Part shown: one piece after another, positions 19,752-28,493 of the stretch | Position numbering within the stretch: the first letter of the stretch is position 1 | Layout: every line of letters begins with the position of its first letter | Source of the DNA: Flavobacteriales bacterium UBA1494 | GTDB taxonomy: Bacteria > Bacteroidota > Bacteroidia > Flavobacteriales_E > Vicingaceae | DNA length: 64,000 nt | Direction of reading: 5' to 3' | Assembly: GCA_905182175.1 (NCBI GenBank) | Contig: CAJJAT010000011.1 | Coordinates: 248,001 to 312,000 of the forward strand | Notes under the pieces: model-generated | Databases searched by the model: none | What the model was told of the DNA's origin: nothing | The model's input: the letters and a program-made list of their open reading frames with translations, nothing else | Program-made: the position numbers and the translations under genes

Positions 19752-21518
19752 TTATAAATATACTACTGCCAAAATAACCGAGCTAACTACCATATAAATC
19801 AACGTTAAAGGCCACCCTATTCTCATAAAGTCTCTAAAATTATATCCCCCAGATCCATACACCATCAAATTTGTTTGGTAACCAATTGGAGTGATAAAGT
19901 TAGCTGCTGCACCGAACGACACAATTAAAATAAAAGGGATTGGATTTAACCCTAATTGCATCGCAACTGCAACAGATATAGGGAAAAGAATGGCCACAGC
20001 TGCTTTATTCGTAATATAGGCAGCTAAAATATTTGTTATTAAGAAAATGAGCATTAAAAATAAAGTCGGGCTAAGGTAGTTCTGCAGTAACAAAAACCCT
20101 TCAGCTAAATAAACCGATGCTCCGGAGTTACTCATCGCCTTTCCAAAAGCCAATCCAAACGCGATTAAAATAATTAAATCAAAATCAAGCCCTTTTCGAA
20201 TTTCGTTTAACGGCATTATTTTTAAAAAAATACCAAGCAACAAAACACAGGCCAAACCCAGCAGTAATGAAGCTGAACTCACTGCAGAAAGTATTACTGA
20301 CGTAACCAAGGCGGCAAAAACCAACGATACCTTCTTAACATTAATATCCTCTGTTTCCTCAATATGACTTAAAATGTAAAAGGCCCGGTTATTCTTGGCA
20401 CGAGAGAGAAAATTACTGCCGCTGAATACTAGCAATACATCTCCTGCCCTTAATTCCATTTCTCCAATTTTCCCTGCCAACCGTTCCCCATTTCGATGTA
20501 TAGCAACTATTGCCGCATCGTATCGAGCACGAAAATCAGTCTTCTTAACCTCTTTTCCAATTAAGGATGAATTGTAGGAGACGACAATCTCGTTTGTGCT
20601 TGTTTTGTCCGCATCTAATCGACTTACAATCTTTGGCAACGTTAGTCCTAAGTTTCCCTCTTTGAAGTCGTCCAAGGCTGCTGTTTCGCCGGCAAAAATT
20701 AAAGCATCCTCTTCGTACAAAATAAAATTAGGCGCAACCGGACTAAAACTCGTTTCAGTTCGAATAACCTCTACTAGATATAAACCTTTCAAAGCTCTAA
20801 ATCCAGACTTCTCAACCGACTGACCAATAAGTTTTGAGCCAGCTTTGACGTAAGCTTCTACGAAAAACTCACGTTTGTCACTTTCTTCTCCCTCACTTGT
20901 TTTTAGAGTATTTGGCAATAATTTACTTCCAAATAAAACCAAATAAACAATGCCGATAACAAGCATTGGCAAGCCTACTGCAGTAAAATCAAAAATTGAC
21001 AAGGGATCAAAGCCTGCATCAATTGCCAACCCATTGACAATTAAATTAGTACTAGTTCCGACAAGGGTAACGCAGCCCCCTAAAATAGCAGCATAAGAAA
21101 GTGGAATTAACAATTTAGATGGAGCTACTTTGTTTTTTACCGCCCAACTATTAGTGTAGGGCATCATCATGGCGACCAATGGCGTATTGTTGAAGAAAGC
21201 CGAAAATGAAGCCACAACCGTCATCATGCCGAACTTAAAAGAACCCACATTTTTACTTTTGCCAAAAAGTTGATGAAACAAAACATTAACTATAGATGAT
21301 TTTTTAAATATATCACTAATAATTAACAGCAACACAATCACTGCGAGCTGCTCGTTTGCAAAACCTTGTAACGCCTCTGTTGGAGTTAAAATTCCCCCAA
21401 AAATAAAAACTAAAATAGCAATAAAAAAAGACACTGTAGGTTTGAACCACTCTAAATAGAGGGATGACAACAAAAACACAATTGTTGCTAAAAGGAGTAT
21501 TACCGGCGTAGTCAACAT
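19752..21518 (-). CDS. SLC13-family (DASS/ArsB-like) permease with two TrkA-C domains
   Basis: The 588-residue protein has about five N-terminal membrane segments, a soluble middle with two RCK_C/TrkA-C domains (about 205-290 and 300-375; each has a FxGE or VFSGS-type strand), and a C-terminal membrane half with the re-entrant GCVTLVGTSTNLIVNG and AAANFITPIGYQTNLMVYG signatures typical of anion:sodium symporters for sulfate or dicarboxylates. The substrate cannot be read from the sequence. Its ATG follows the stop of the aldehyde-dehydrogenase-like gene with no gap, so the two are co-transcribed. Confidence 0.88.
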   Translation of the reverse strand: MLTTPVILLLATIVFLLSSLYLEWFKPTVSFFIAILVFIFGGILTPTEALQGFANEQLAVIVLLLIISDIFKKSSIVNVLFHQLFGKSKNVGSFKFGMMTVVASFSAFFNNTPLVAMMMPYTNSWAVKNKVAPSKLLIPLSYAAILGGCVTLVGTSTNLIVNGLAIDAGFDPLSIFDFTAVGLPMLVIGIVYLVLFGSKLLPNTLKTSEGEESDKREFFVEAYVKAGSKLIGQSVEKSGFRALKGLYLVEVIRTETSFSPVAPNFILYEEDALIFAGETAALDDFKEGNLGLTLPKIVSRLDADKTSTNEIVVSYNSSLIGKEVKKTDFRARYDAAIVAIHRNGERLAGKIGEMELRAGDVLLVFSGSNFLSRAKNNRAFYILSHIEETEDINVKKVSLVFAALVTSVILSAVSSASLLLGLACVLLLGIFLKIMPLNEIRKGLDFDLIILIAFGLAFGKAMSNSGASVYLAEGFLLLQNYLSPTLFLMLIFLITNILAAYITNKAAVAILFPISVAVAMQLGLNPIPFILIVSFGAAANFITPIGYQTNLMVYGSGGYNFRDFMRIGWPLTLIYMVVSSVILAVVYL

Positions 21519-22409
21519 TTAATATCCTGGGCTTGCCCCACCAATTTGCTCTACAGGATGCCACGTGGTTTTGGTCTCTAAAAAGTCTTGTATCGAATAT
21601 GGATTTTCAACCTCATCGGAATTTACTTTTACAGCAGACCAAGTGCGCACTCTTTTTAGATTTTCAGTAGCTACTAGCTCTAACTCCAACGACTCTTTTG
21701 GAGAATAACCTAACAATAACAAAGCATTAACATCCATATGAGAAGCCATATGATTCTGTAATTCTTCTTTTTTACCGGTAAGAATGTTAATTACTCCGGC
21801 AGGAACATCGGAATGTTGCAATACCTCTGCAAAGCTGATTGCTGATAAAGGAGCTTTTTCATTTGCTAGAATAATAAGGGTATTCCCTCCACAAATTGTT
21901 GCAGCTATGGCCGAAACCAGCCCTTTAAACATTACTCCGTCTCCACAAATACTAGTAACAACACCAGTTGCTTCTGCCATAGAAAAATTAAAATGACTGC
22001 TTGCAACCGGATTCACGCTGCTAAAAAGTTGTTGATACTTATCACTCCAACCCGCAAAATAAATAAGTCTGTCAATACTTTCTTCAACAATATTTTTTGA
22101 TTTAGCAGAAGAAATAGCCTCTTCTTTCGCTACCAAGCTAACAAATTCCGCTTTTCTACTTTCTAAATTCTCAGCAATTCGATATAAAATTTGACTGTTG
22201 TTATACGCCGATTTTCCAGCCCAAGCTTGTTGTGCTTTTCTAGCGGCTACTATTGCATTTCTAACATCTTTTCTCGAGGACAAGCAAATGTTTCCCAACT
22301 CTTCTCCTTTAGAATTCTGAGGCTTATAGTATCTCCCAGATTCAGTTCTTGGAAATTTGCCGTTGATGTAGATTTTGAATGTTTTCAATACTTCAATTCT
22401 TTCTGCCAT
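21519..22409 (-). CDS. Half-length aldehyde dehydrogenase homologue lacking the catalytic domain
   Basis: At 296 residues this is little more than half of a normal aldehyde dehydrogenase. The N-terminal NAD-binding half is recognisable (YINGKFPRTESGRYY, ATGVVTSICGD, GGNTLIILANEKAPLSA, VPAGVINILTG). After the position of the usual FTGS motif it reads LLLLGYSPKES, and neither the catalytic Glu (ELGGK) nor the catalytic Cys motif (GQxC) exists; the frame ends after a short tail HPVEQIGGASPGY. It resembles the second, non-catalytic ALDH domain of ALDH16-type proteins, or the small ALDH partner encoded next to a full ALDH in some Bacteroidota (inference). Here it is alone, upstream of a transporter. 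The tail and tight junction argue against recent truncation. Confidence 0.75.
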   Translation of the reverse strand: MAERIEVLKTFKIYINGKFPRTESGRYYKPQNSKGEELGNICLSSRKDVRNAIVAARKAQQAWAGKSAYNNSQILYRIAENLESRKAEFVSLVAKEEAISSAKSKNIVEESIDRLIYFAGWSDKYQQLFSSVNPVASSHFNFSMAEATGVVTSICGDGVMFKGLVSAIAATICGGNTLIILANEKAPLSAISFAEVLQHSDVPAGVINILTGKKEELQNHMASHMDVNALLLLGYSPKESLELELVATENLKRVRTWSAVKVNSDEVENPYSIQDFLETKTTWHPVEQIGGASPGY

Positions 22410-22431
22410 GATTGTGAATGTTTTGCAATAA

Positions 22432-22439
22432 CAAATATA
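22432..22439 (-). promoter_or_regulatory. -7 promoter box TATATTTG for the ALDH-like/SLC13 pair
   Basis: On the minus strand TATATTTG fits TAnnTTTG and lies about 22 bases before the ATG at 22409. Confidence 0.45.
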
Positions 22440-22650
22440 GTTACAATTGAGGGCGTAGCATTAGGAAAGTGGAATGAAAAAAGAGGAAAGCGAATATATA
22501 AAATAGGGAAATAAAATTCGAGAAGATAAAGTATAAACGTCGAAGTATAAAGAATAAAGAGTTACAGCTCAAGTACCATTCTCCGCAAAGCTGCTCTATT
22601 TAATGGTTTCCATGTTGAAAATCTTTAAACTCTCGCTTTGAGATTTATCC

Positions 22651-23334
22651 TCAACTTTCCAACTTTAAGCTTCCATTCTCCATTAGCATCTGTCCGATTT
22701 TTAAATCTTCAACGGTTGTTATCTTAATGTTCGAGTAATTCCCTTCTACCAACTTTATCCCTACTCCATTTGCTTCTACCACCGAAGCATCATCCGTAAA
22801 GCTTTTGTTAAAAGGTTGTTGATACGCTTCCTTCAACAAACGCACGTTAAAACACTGTGGGGTTTGGACAATTCTGAAATTTGCTCGATCTGCTGCAACG
22901 CTTGAGCCATCTACAATTTTTCGTATGCTATCCTTAAGTTCAACCACAGGAATTACTGCTTCCGCAATGAAGGCTTCTGCAAATACTTTCTGAATGGTTT
23001 TAAGTGATACAAAAGGTCGAACAGCATCGTGTACTCCGACTATACCGTCAGATTGGATTAGATTTAATCCCGATTTTACTGATCCAAACCTTGTGCTACC
23101 ACCATTGGCAAGTTTAATCTTTTCAAATTCAGTTCCCACAGACAATTCATGCCAACGAGCAATTTCATCTTTTGGTAAAACCAAAAGAAGCTCTGCCGAT
23201 GGCAAAGCTTCTTTGAATTTTTCTAATGTGTGTAAAATAATCGCTTTGCCTTTAATTTCAAGAAATTGCTTCGGAATGGTTGTTCCCATTCGTACCCCTT
23301 TCCCTCCGGCTACTATGATTACGTACTGTTTCAA
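22651..23334 (-). CDS. ispD: 2-C-methyl-D-erythritol 4-phosphate cytidylyltransferase
   Basis: A 227-residue IspD that makes CDP-methylerythritol in the MEP isoprenoid pathway. It opens with the nucleotide-binding VAGGKGVRMGTTIPKQFLEI, followed by VGVHDAVRPFVS and QTPQCFNVRLLKEAYQ, and ends with TVEDLKIGQ. It follows queA by two bases and is the last gene of the minus-strand block. Its C-terminal segment is short but standard for the family. Confidence 0.94.
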   Translation of the reverse strand: MKQYVIIVAGGKGVRMGTTIPKQFLEIKGKAIILHTLEKFKEALPSAELLLVLPKDEIARWHELSVGTEFEKIKLANGGSTRFGSVKSGLNLIQSDGIVGVHDAVRPFVSLKTIQKVFAEAFIAEAVIPVVELKDSIRKIVDGSSVAADRANFRIVQTPQCFNVRLLKEAYQQPFNKSFTDDASVVEANGVGIKLVEGNYSNIKITTVEDLKIGQMLMENGSLKLES

Positions 23335-23336
23335 AT

Positions 23337-24383
23337 TTAGATGATTAACATAGCATCACCGTAGCTTGAGAAACGATACTTCTCTTTAATTGCAATTTCG
23401 TAAGCCTTCATAATCAAATCATATCCTCCAAATGCGGCAGCCTGCATTAACAAGGTTGATTCAGGACTGTGAAAATTAGTTACCATCATGTCGGCAATAC
23501 TAAATTTGTATTTCGGAAAAATAAATTTGTTCGTCCAACCTTTGTAAGGCTTTAATTCTCCATTGGTAGAAACTGAAGTTTCTAAACAACGCATACTCGT
23601 CGTTCCTACAGATAAAATCTTACTCTTTCTCTTTTTTGCTGCGTTAACCATATCACAAGTAGACTGAAGAATTTCTATTTCCTCTGAATCCATTTTGTGT
23701 TTTGTTAAATCTTCCACCTCAACACTTCTAAACGTTCCCAATCCAACGTGCAATGTAACAGGAGCAAATTCTACTCCTAATATCTCGCACTTCTTCATAA
23801 TGTGCTTACTAAAGTGAAGACCAGCTGTTGGCGCTGCCACTGCTCCTTCATTTTTTGCATACACCGTTTGATAACGATCTTCATCCTCTGGCTCAACAGG
23901 CCGATTAATGTATTTTGGGATTGGAGTTTCTCCCAACTTTTCTATTATTGCCTTAAATTCAAGATGAGTACCGTCAAATAAGAAACGTAATGTTCTTCCA
24001 CGAGATGTGGTGTTGTCAATTACCTCAGCAACTAAGTCGTCGTCACCAAAATAAAGCTTATTCCCAATTCTGATTTTTCTGGCGGGGTCTACTAACACAT
24101 CCCACAATAAGTTTTCACTGTTTAATTCTCTCAACAAGAAAACTTCAATTTTGGCTCCAGTTTTTTCTTTGTTGCCATACATTCTGGCTGGAAAAACCTT
24201 GGTATCATTCATTACCATTACATCACCTTCACCTAAGTAATCCATAATATCCTTGAATACTCTGTGCTCAATAGTTCCTTCCTTCCGGTTGATTACCATC
24301 ATTCGAGATTCATCTCTATTTGTAGTAGGGTGCTGGGCGATTAATTCTTCAGGTAATTCGAATTTGAACTTTGATAATTTCAT
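23337..24383 (-). CDS. queA: S-adenosylmethionine:tRNA ribosyltransferase-isomerase
   Basis: The 348-residue protein matches Que[64 protein letters not shown] and [19 protein letters not shown]. It transfers and isomerises the ribose of S-adenosylmethionine onto preQ1-modified tRNA in queuosine synthesis. It lies between truB (59 bases upstream) and ispD. Confidence 0.96.
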   Translation of the reverse strand: MKLSKFKFELPEELIAQHPTTNRDESRMMVINRKEGTIEHRVFKDIMDYLGEGDVMVMNDTKVFPARMYGNKEKTGAKIEVFLLRELNSENLLWDVLVDPARKIRIGNKLYFGDDDLVAEVIDNTTSRGRTLRFLFDGTHLEFKAIIEKLGETPIPKYINRPVEPEDEDRYQTVYAKNEGAVAAPTAGLHFSKHIMKKCEILGVEFAPVTLHVGLGTFRSVEVEDLTKHKMDSEEIEILQSTCDMVNAAKKRKSKILSVGTTSMRCLETSVSTNGELKPYKGWTNKFIFPKYKFSIADMMVTNFHSPESTLLMQAAAFGGYDLIMKAYEIAIKEKYRFSSYGDAMLII

Positions 24384-24442
24384 TATATATGAGATATTTA
24401 AATCGTTCTGAAAAAATGAGGTGCGAAGTTACGAAAAATGCA

Positions 24443-25138
24443 CTAAACTAACGAATGTGATTCAACGTAAACACTTGCCTCATCTATGCTCAATGCTTTA
24501 GTAACATCATACTCCCCTATTTTTGTTCTTCGCAAGGCTTTTAAGTACCCTCCAACACCAAGTACTTTCCCAAAATCATGCGCCATAGATCGAATGTAAG
24601 TTCCTTTTGAACAAGTAATTTTAAAATGCACCTCTGCCCCTTCTATCTTTTCTATCCCGAATGAGTGAATCATGACTCTTTTGATTTTCATTTCAGGAAC
24701 TTTCCCTGCTCGGGCTAAATCATATGCCCGCTTCCCGTTAATTTTTTTTGCTGAAAAAATTGGAGGAAGCTGATCTAACTCTCCTTCCATCTCTTTTGCA
24801 ACCTGCTTCATTCTTTCCTCCGACAAGTGGCTAGTTTCTGTGAAGTTTTCTGGCTCAGTCTCTAGATCGTACGAAGGCGTGGACGCTCCAAGCTGAATAA
24901 TTCCTGTATACTCTTTCGCTTGTCCTTGAATGGATTCGATAGTTTTTGTCTTCTTTCCAGTACAAACTATTAATAGACCACTCGCTAAGGGATCTAACGT
25001 TCCGGCGTGACCTATCTTAATTTTTTTTAACCCCGTTGATCTTTGTAGTCCGTACTTAAGCTTATTGACTGCATCGAAGGATGTCCAAGTAAGCGGCTTA
25101 TCAACTAGAAGAACTTCTCCAACAATAAAATTTGGCAT
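24443..25138 (-). CDS. truB: tRNA pseudouridine-55 synthase TruB
   Basis: The 231-residue enzyme makes pseudouridine 55 in tRNA. The catalytic aspartate is Asp49 in KIGHAGTLDPLASGLL. Other TruB landmarks are LLVDKPLTWTSFDAVN at the start, PPIFSAKKINGKRAYDLAR, and CSKGTYIRSMAHDFG. There is no C-terminal PUA domain, as usual in this phylum. The gene follows the DUF3098 gene after 15 bases. Confidence 0.96.
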   Translation of the reverse strand: MPNFIVGEVLLVDKPLTWTSFDAVNKLKYGLQRSTGLKKIKIGHAGTLDPLASGLLIVCTGKKTKTIESIQGQAKEYTGIIQLGASTPSYDLETEPENFTETSHLSEERMKQVAKEMEGELDQLPPIFSAKKINGKRAYDLARAGKVPEMKIKRVMIHSFGIEKIEGAEVHFKITCSKGTYIRSMAHDFGKVLGVGGYLKALRRTKIGEYDVTKALSIDEASVYVESHSLV

Positions 25139-25153
25139 GCGATTTTTTTTGAA

Positions 25154-25393
25154 TTAATCTTTCGATTTCTTCATAATAGCATAAACACCAAGTGCAAATC
25201 CCGCAAGAACTACCATAGGTGCAACGGTAATTCTAACTGGTGAAAAAAGCTCCTCTGCATTAAATTCGCTAGGATCGTCAGACCCACCGCCAACCATGAG
25301 CAAATAACCTATCGTTACAACAACGACCGCTGCAATAAATAATTTGTAATTCTCTTTGCCAAAGGCTAATTCATTTTTTATAGACTCGCTCAT
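25154..25393 (-). CDS. DUF3098 family small membrane protein
   Basis: A 79-residue protein with two predicted membrane segments (KLFIAAVVVVTIGYLLMVGG and VTVAPMVVLAGFALG-like stretch) joined by a short loop with GGSDDPSEFN and EELFSPVRI. This arrangement and its position between ftsX and truB are those of DUF3098, a family found in Bacteroidota whose function is unknown; a link to FtsX or envelope growth is only inference. It is separated from ftsX by four bases. Confidence 0.85.
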   Translation of the reverse strand: MSESIKNELAFGKENYKLFIAAVVVVTIGYLLMVGGGSDDPSEFNAEELFSPVRITVAPMVVLAGFALGVYAIMKKSKD

Positions 25394-25397
25394 AGTT

Positions 25398-26273
25398 CTA
25401 ATATAAATCTCCGCTTTGCATTCTTAAAAATTTGCGCACTGCAAGAGAGGTTGATACCCACGAAATTAAGATTCCTAGTAAAACCACCAGTCCAAATAAG
25501 ATTCCGTAAACGTTAAAGTTTTGTAATTCAAAAAACTCAGGTAAATTGCTTTTAATACTGTACATCACACCAGACAGTAAAACAATGGCAATAACTCCGC
25601 TAATAAAGCCATTTAAAACTCCACGAGCAACAAAAGGCCTTCGAATAAACCCTCCGGTCGCCCCAACCAACTGCATGGTTTTAATTAAAAATCGTTTCGA
25701 GTAAATTGCCAACCTAATAGTATTGTTTATCAATGCTATTACTACAATTAACAACAAAATACTAAATCCTAATAGCACCAAACCAATTTTCTTAACATTC
25801 TTGTTAACCGCTGCTATCAAATCCATTTGATAATCAACCATTTTTATTGCAGGCAAACGTTTCAACTCAGTCTCAATTAGTTTTGCACTACCTTCTTCAG
25901 CATATGCAGCATTTAAAAACAAATCAACACTTCCGGAGAGTGGATTAAAATCTAAGAATTCGACAAAATCCTCGCCCAACTCCTTTTTCATAATTTCCGC
26001 AGCTTCCTCTTTATTGATGTATTCAATTCGATTCGTGTATTCTTTTGCTTCAAGAACTCGCTGTAAGCGAGAAATATCGTTTTCGGATAATCCTTCCTTT
26101 AAATAAAGAGAAAAACCGATATTTTCCTTTACATGATCGGATATTTTTTTTGCATTAAGCAAAATAATACCCAAAACCCCTAGCATAAATAAAACCAATG
26201 AAATACTGATAATGGTAGAAACGTAATTTGTCCTTACTTTAATTACCGATTTCTGATTTTCTTGCTTTGCCAT
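25398..26273 (-). CDS. ftsX: Cell division protein FtsX
   Basis: The 291-residue protein has FtsX topology: a cytoplasmic N-terminus (MAKQENQKSVIKVRTNYVS), one membrane segment, an extracytoplasmic domain of about 130 residues (GFSLYLKEGLSENDISRLQ ... LFLNAAYAEEG), then three C-terminal membrane segments with the GATGGFIRRPFVARGVLNG loop. FtsX works with the ATPase FtsE to activate peptidoglycan hydrolases in division. ftsE is not in the window, which is common in this phylum. Confidence 0.93.
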   Translation of the reverse strand: MAKQENQKSVIKVRTNYVSTIISISLVLFMLGVLGIILLNAKKISDHVKENIGFSLYLKEGLSENDISRLQRVLEAKEYTNRIEYINKEEAAEIMKKELGEDFVEFLDFNPLSGSVDLFLNAAYAEEGSAKLIETELKRLPAIKMVDYQMDLIAAVNKNVKKIGLVLLGFSILLLIVVIALINNTIRLAIYSKRFLIKTMQLVGATGGFIRRPFVARGVLNGFISGVIAIVLLSGVMYSIKSNLPEFFELQNFNVYGILFGLVVLLGILISWVSTSLAVRKFLRMQSGDLY

Positions 26274-26328
26274 ACTTCATTAGAATTCTGCTAAATTAGA
26301 TTTTAGCAATAGGATACACAAATGGTAT

Positions 26329-26661
26329 TTACTTAAGAACACCCATCTTGGCTGCAATCTTTTTTCCAAATGCTCTAATTTCTTCAGCTATAGCCTTTTC
26401 GCCTGTTGATCTTTCAAAAGAATCAGCCATAGTAATGATATTTTGAGCAGCAAATTTTTTCATCTCATCTACCATCATACCTTTCGTCCACAAATCTATG
26501 CGTAACGTATTGTTCTCTTCCTCATCCCAAATGGCTAAATTAATAGCCTTACTTATACTTTTTTGGTCTTTTTCAGAGCCCTCTGCAGTCCACTCTATAG
26601 ATTCTGGAACTTGATTTTCATCTAATTTAATCTTGAAATTTATTTCTGATTCTCTTGACAT
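26329..26661 (-). CDS. gldC: Gliding motility protein GldC
   Basis: The 110-residue protein with SREEINFxI-type start (MSRESEINFKIKLDENQVP), ESIEWTAEGS and FGKKIAAKMGVL matches GldC. It has no signal peptide and is expected in the cytoplasm. In Flavobacterium, GldC improves gliding but is not strictly required (established knowledge). Its start overlaps the gldB stop by one base, so the two are coupled. Confidence 0.92.
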   Translation of the reverse strand: MSRESEINFKIKLDENQVPESIEWTAEGSEKDQKSISKAINLAIWDEEENNTLRIDLWTKGMMVDEMKKFAAQNIITMADSFERSTGEKAIAEEIRAFGKKIAAKMGVLK

Positions 26662-27683
26662 TATCGTTGCGGTTTATAATTTGACTTTCTTAAAATTTTG
26701 TTTGCGTCTTGAATTTCCATTAATCCTGAGATATCTACATCCGGGTTATTTTCCATAAAAGACTTGACTAATTTATATCCCATCCATTGTCCAACTCTTC
26801 CAGGTGATCCTTCTGGAAAACCAGCGACAAAGGGAGCATCTCCCATGTACTTCCTAATTTGGTGATTCTCTGAGTTAAATAATAATTCCATGTCTATAAA
26901 ATGAAACCAAATTGGCCCTTCATTCTCTTCACACCAGACAATGTCCTCCTTGGAATAGTTGAAAAATACTTCGTCAGTTTCATTTGGCAGAAAAGCATTA
27001 AGCAGAAAAGCTACTTTTCCATAAAATACCATTTGTTCCATTAAGTTTTGACCTCCCTCTGTTTCAAACTCGGTTAATAGCCAAGCCTTCATAGCATCCG
27101 ATACTAAATACTTTTTATCAAAATTTTGAAACTTATATTTAGGAATCCCTATTTGAGGGTATACTATAAAGTCACCTCCCAAGTACATATCCAATCCAAT
27201 AGCCAACAAACTGTCATCTGCTGCTGTAGCATAATTAAAAGCAGCTGTCATGGTTATTACATTTGGCACTACCCTTTTAGGAAAGTAATAATGATATCGT
27301 TTAAACGCATTATTTAATTGCTCAAAATCAGGTTGAAGAGATGCTTTTGGAAACGTTTTATGAACTTTTTCAATTACTTCTTGAATATCTTTATTGCGCA
27401 AATATTGATTAAAAACAGAGATTGTCAGAGGATCATTTGCTCTACCAAAACTCATTATTCCTTCCATATAAAGTGGGAAAAATTGAGGATACTGCTTTTT
27501 TATATTCTCTAGTTCATTAATGTCTAACCCTTCGCGCTGCACCGAATACAAATCCTTTTCAAATCGCTTAAATTCTTGAGCTATTTCAACTTTTTCCACA
27601 TCCACATCCCATTTGTTTTCACTGCATGAATACATGAAAAGAATAGTTAGAAATAAAAATGGAATATTCGATGGTAACCTCAT
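26661..27683 (-). CDS. gldB: Gliding motility lipoprotein GldB
   Basis: A lipoprotein signal (FLFLTILFMYSC, lipid-bearing Cys20 counted from the chosen start) is followed by a domain with FPLYMEGIMSFG, IGLDMYLGGDFIVYPQIG, EGPIWFHFIDMELLF and GSPGRVGQWMGYKLV, the GldB family pattern. GldB is essential for gliding and linked to T9SS function. I chose the ATG at 27683 rather than the TTG at 27695. It is divergent from the barrel gene at 27729. Confidence 0.92.
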   Translation of the reverse strand: MRLPSNIPFLFLTILFMYSCSENKWDVDVEKVEIAQEFKRFEKDLYSVQREGLDINELENIKKQYPQFFPLYMEGIMSFGRANDPLTISVFNQYLRNKDIQEVIEKVHKTFPKASLQPDFEQLNNAFKRYHYYFPKRVVPNVITMTAAFNYATAADDSLLAIGLDMYLGGDFIVYPQIGIPKYKFQNFDKKYLVSDAMKAWLLTEFETEGGQNLMEQMVFYGKVAFLLNAFLPNETDEVFFNYSKEDIVWCEENEGPIWFHFIDMELLFNSENHQIRKYMGDAPFVAGFPEGSPGRVGQWMGYKLVKSFMENNPDVDISGLMEIQDANKILRKSNYKPQR

Positions 27684-27697
27684 TTGAAAAAACAACT

Positions 27698-27705
27698 TAA
27701 ATTTG
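27698..27705 (+). promoter_or_regulatory. -7 promoter box TAAATTTG for the barrel gene/nadE
   Basis: TAAATTTG fits TAnnTTTG; transcription would start near 27711, which excludes the longer start at 27684 and supports the ATG at 27729. Confidence 0.45.
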
Positions 27706-27728
27706 TGGTAAATAAAGAAGACAAAATT

Positions 27729-28481
27729 ATGAAAAAGACAACGTTGCTTGCCGTATTATTCGCTTTGGTTCTTGGAAGTTTCGCACAAAAGAATTTTCAG
27801 TTAGGATTACACCTTTCACCAAATATAGGTTGGATAAAGCCGGATGGATCAAATATTGAAGGAGATGGAGCCAAGCTTGGTTATTCCTTTGGTGTAATTG
27901 CTGACTTTAATATTTCTGAAAATTATATTTTATCTACTGGAGTTCACCTTCTCAGTACGGGTTTTACCTTAATTAAACCCGACATTCAAACTTTTACCGA
28001 CAACTCCGGTTCTGAGGTGGATGGTTATGGAAAAACTGTTTCTAATATTCGATTAAATTACGTTGAATTACCGGTAACACTAAAGCTAAGGACCAACGAA
28101 ATTGGTTACATGAAATATTACGGCAAAGTTGGTTTTGGCTTGGGAGTTAATTACGATGCGACTGCAGATGAGGAGTTTTCTTACACAACTACAACTACAA
28201 CAGGAGCAACATTAACAAACGATGCGGTTGATTACGATGATGAAATTAATTTATTTAGAGCTTCTTTAATCATAGGAGGAGGGATAGAGTATAATCTATC
28301 CGGCAACACCTCGTTAATTGCGGGTGTTACTTTTAACAATGGACTCAATAATATTTTCAGTAAAGATGTGAATAAAGCGGATGGAAATGGGAATGCTTCG
28401 ACAATTTTAGGCGATGAAAGAACTGAAAGCGCAAAGTCGATAAACAACATGATTGTTTTAAACGTTGGTATCCTTTTCTAA
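27729..28481 (+). CDS. PorT-like outer-membrane beta-barrel protein
   Basis: Signal peptide MKKTTLLAVLFALVLGSFAQ, then alternating beta-strand sequence of about 230 residues (NFQLGLHLSPNIGWIKPDG, YILSTGVHLLSTGF, YMKYYGKVGFGLGVNY, LIIGGGIEYNLSGNTSLIAG) ending in a terminal strand MIVLNVGILF with the final aromatic typical of outer-membrane barrels. It fits the PorT-family/outer-membrane beta-barrel domain. A longer in-frame start at 27684 would lie before the predicted transcription start. It is followed by nadE after 12 bases. Confidence 0.8.
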   Translation: MKKTTLLAVLFALVLGSFAQKNFQLGLHLSPNIGWIKPDGSNIEGDGAKLGYSFGVIADFNISENYILSTGVHLLSTGFTLIKPDIQTFTDNSGSEVDGYGKTVSNIRLNYVELPVTLKLRTNEIGYMKYYGKVGFGLGVNYDATADEEFSYTTTTTTGATLTNDAVDYDDEINLFRASLIIGGGIEYNLSGNTSLIAGVTFNNGLNNIFSKDVNKADGNGNASTILGDERTESAKSINNMIVLNVGILF

Positions 28482-28493
28482 GACACACTTTCT

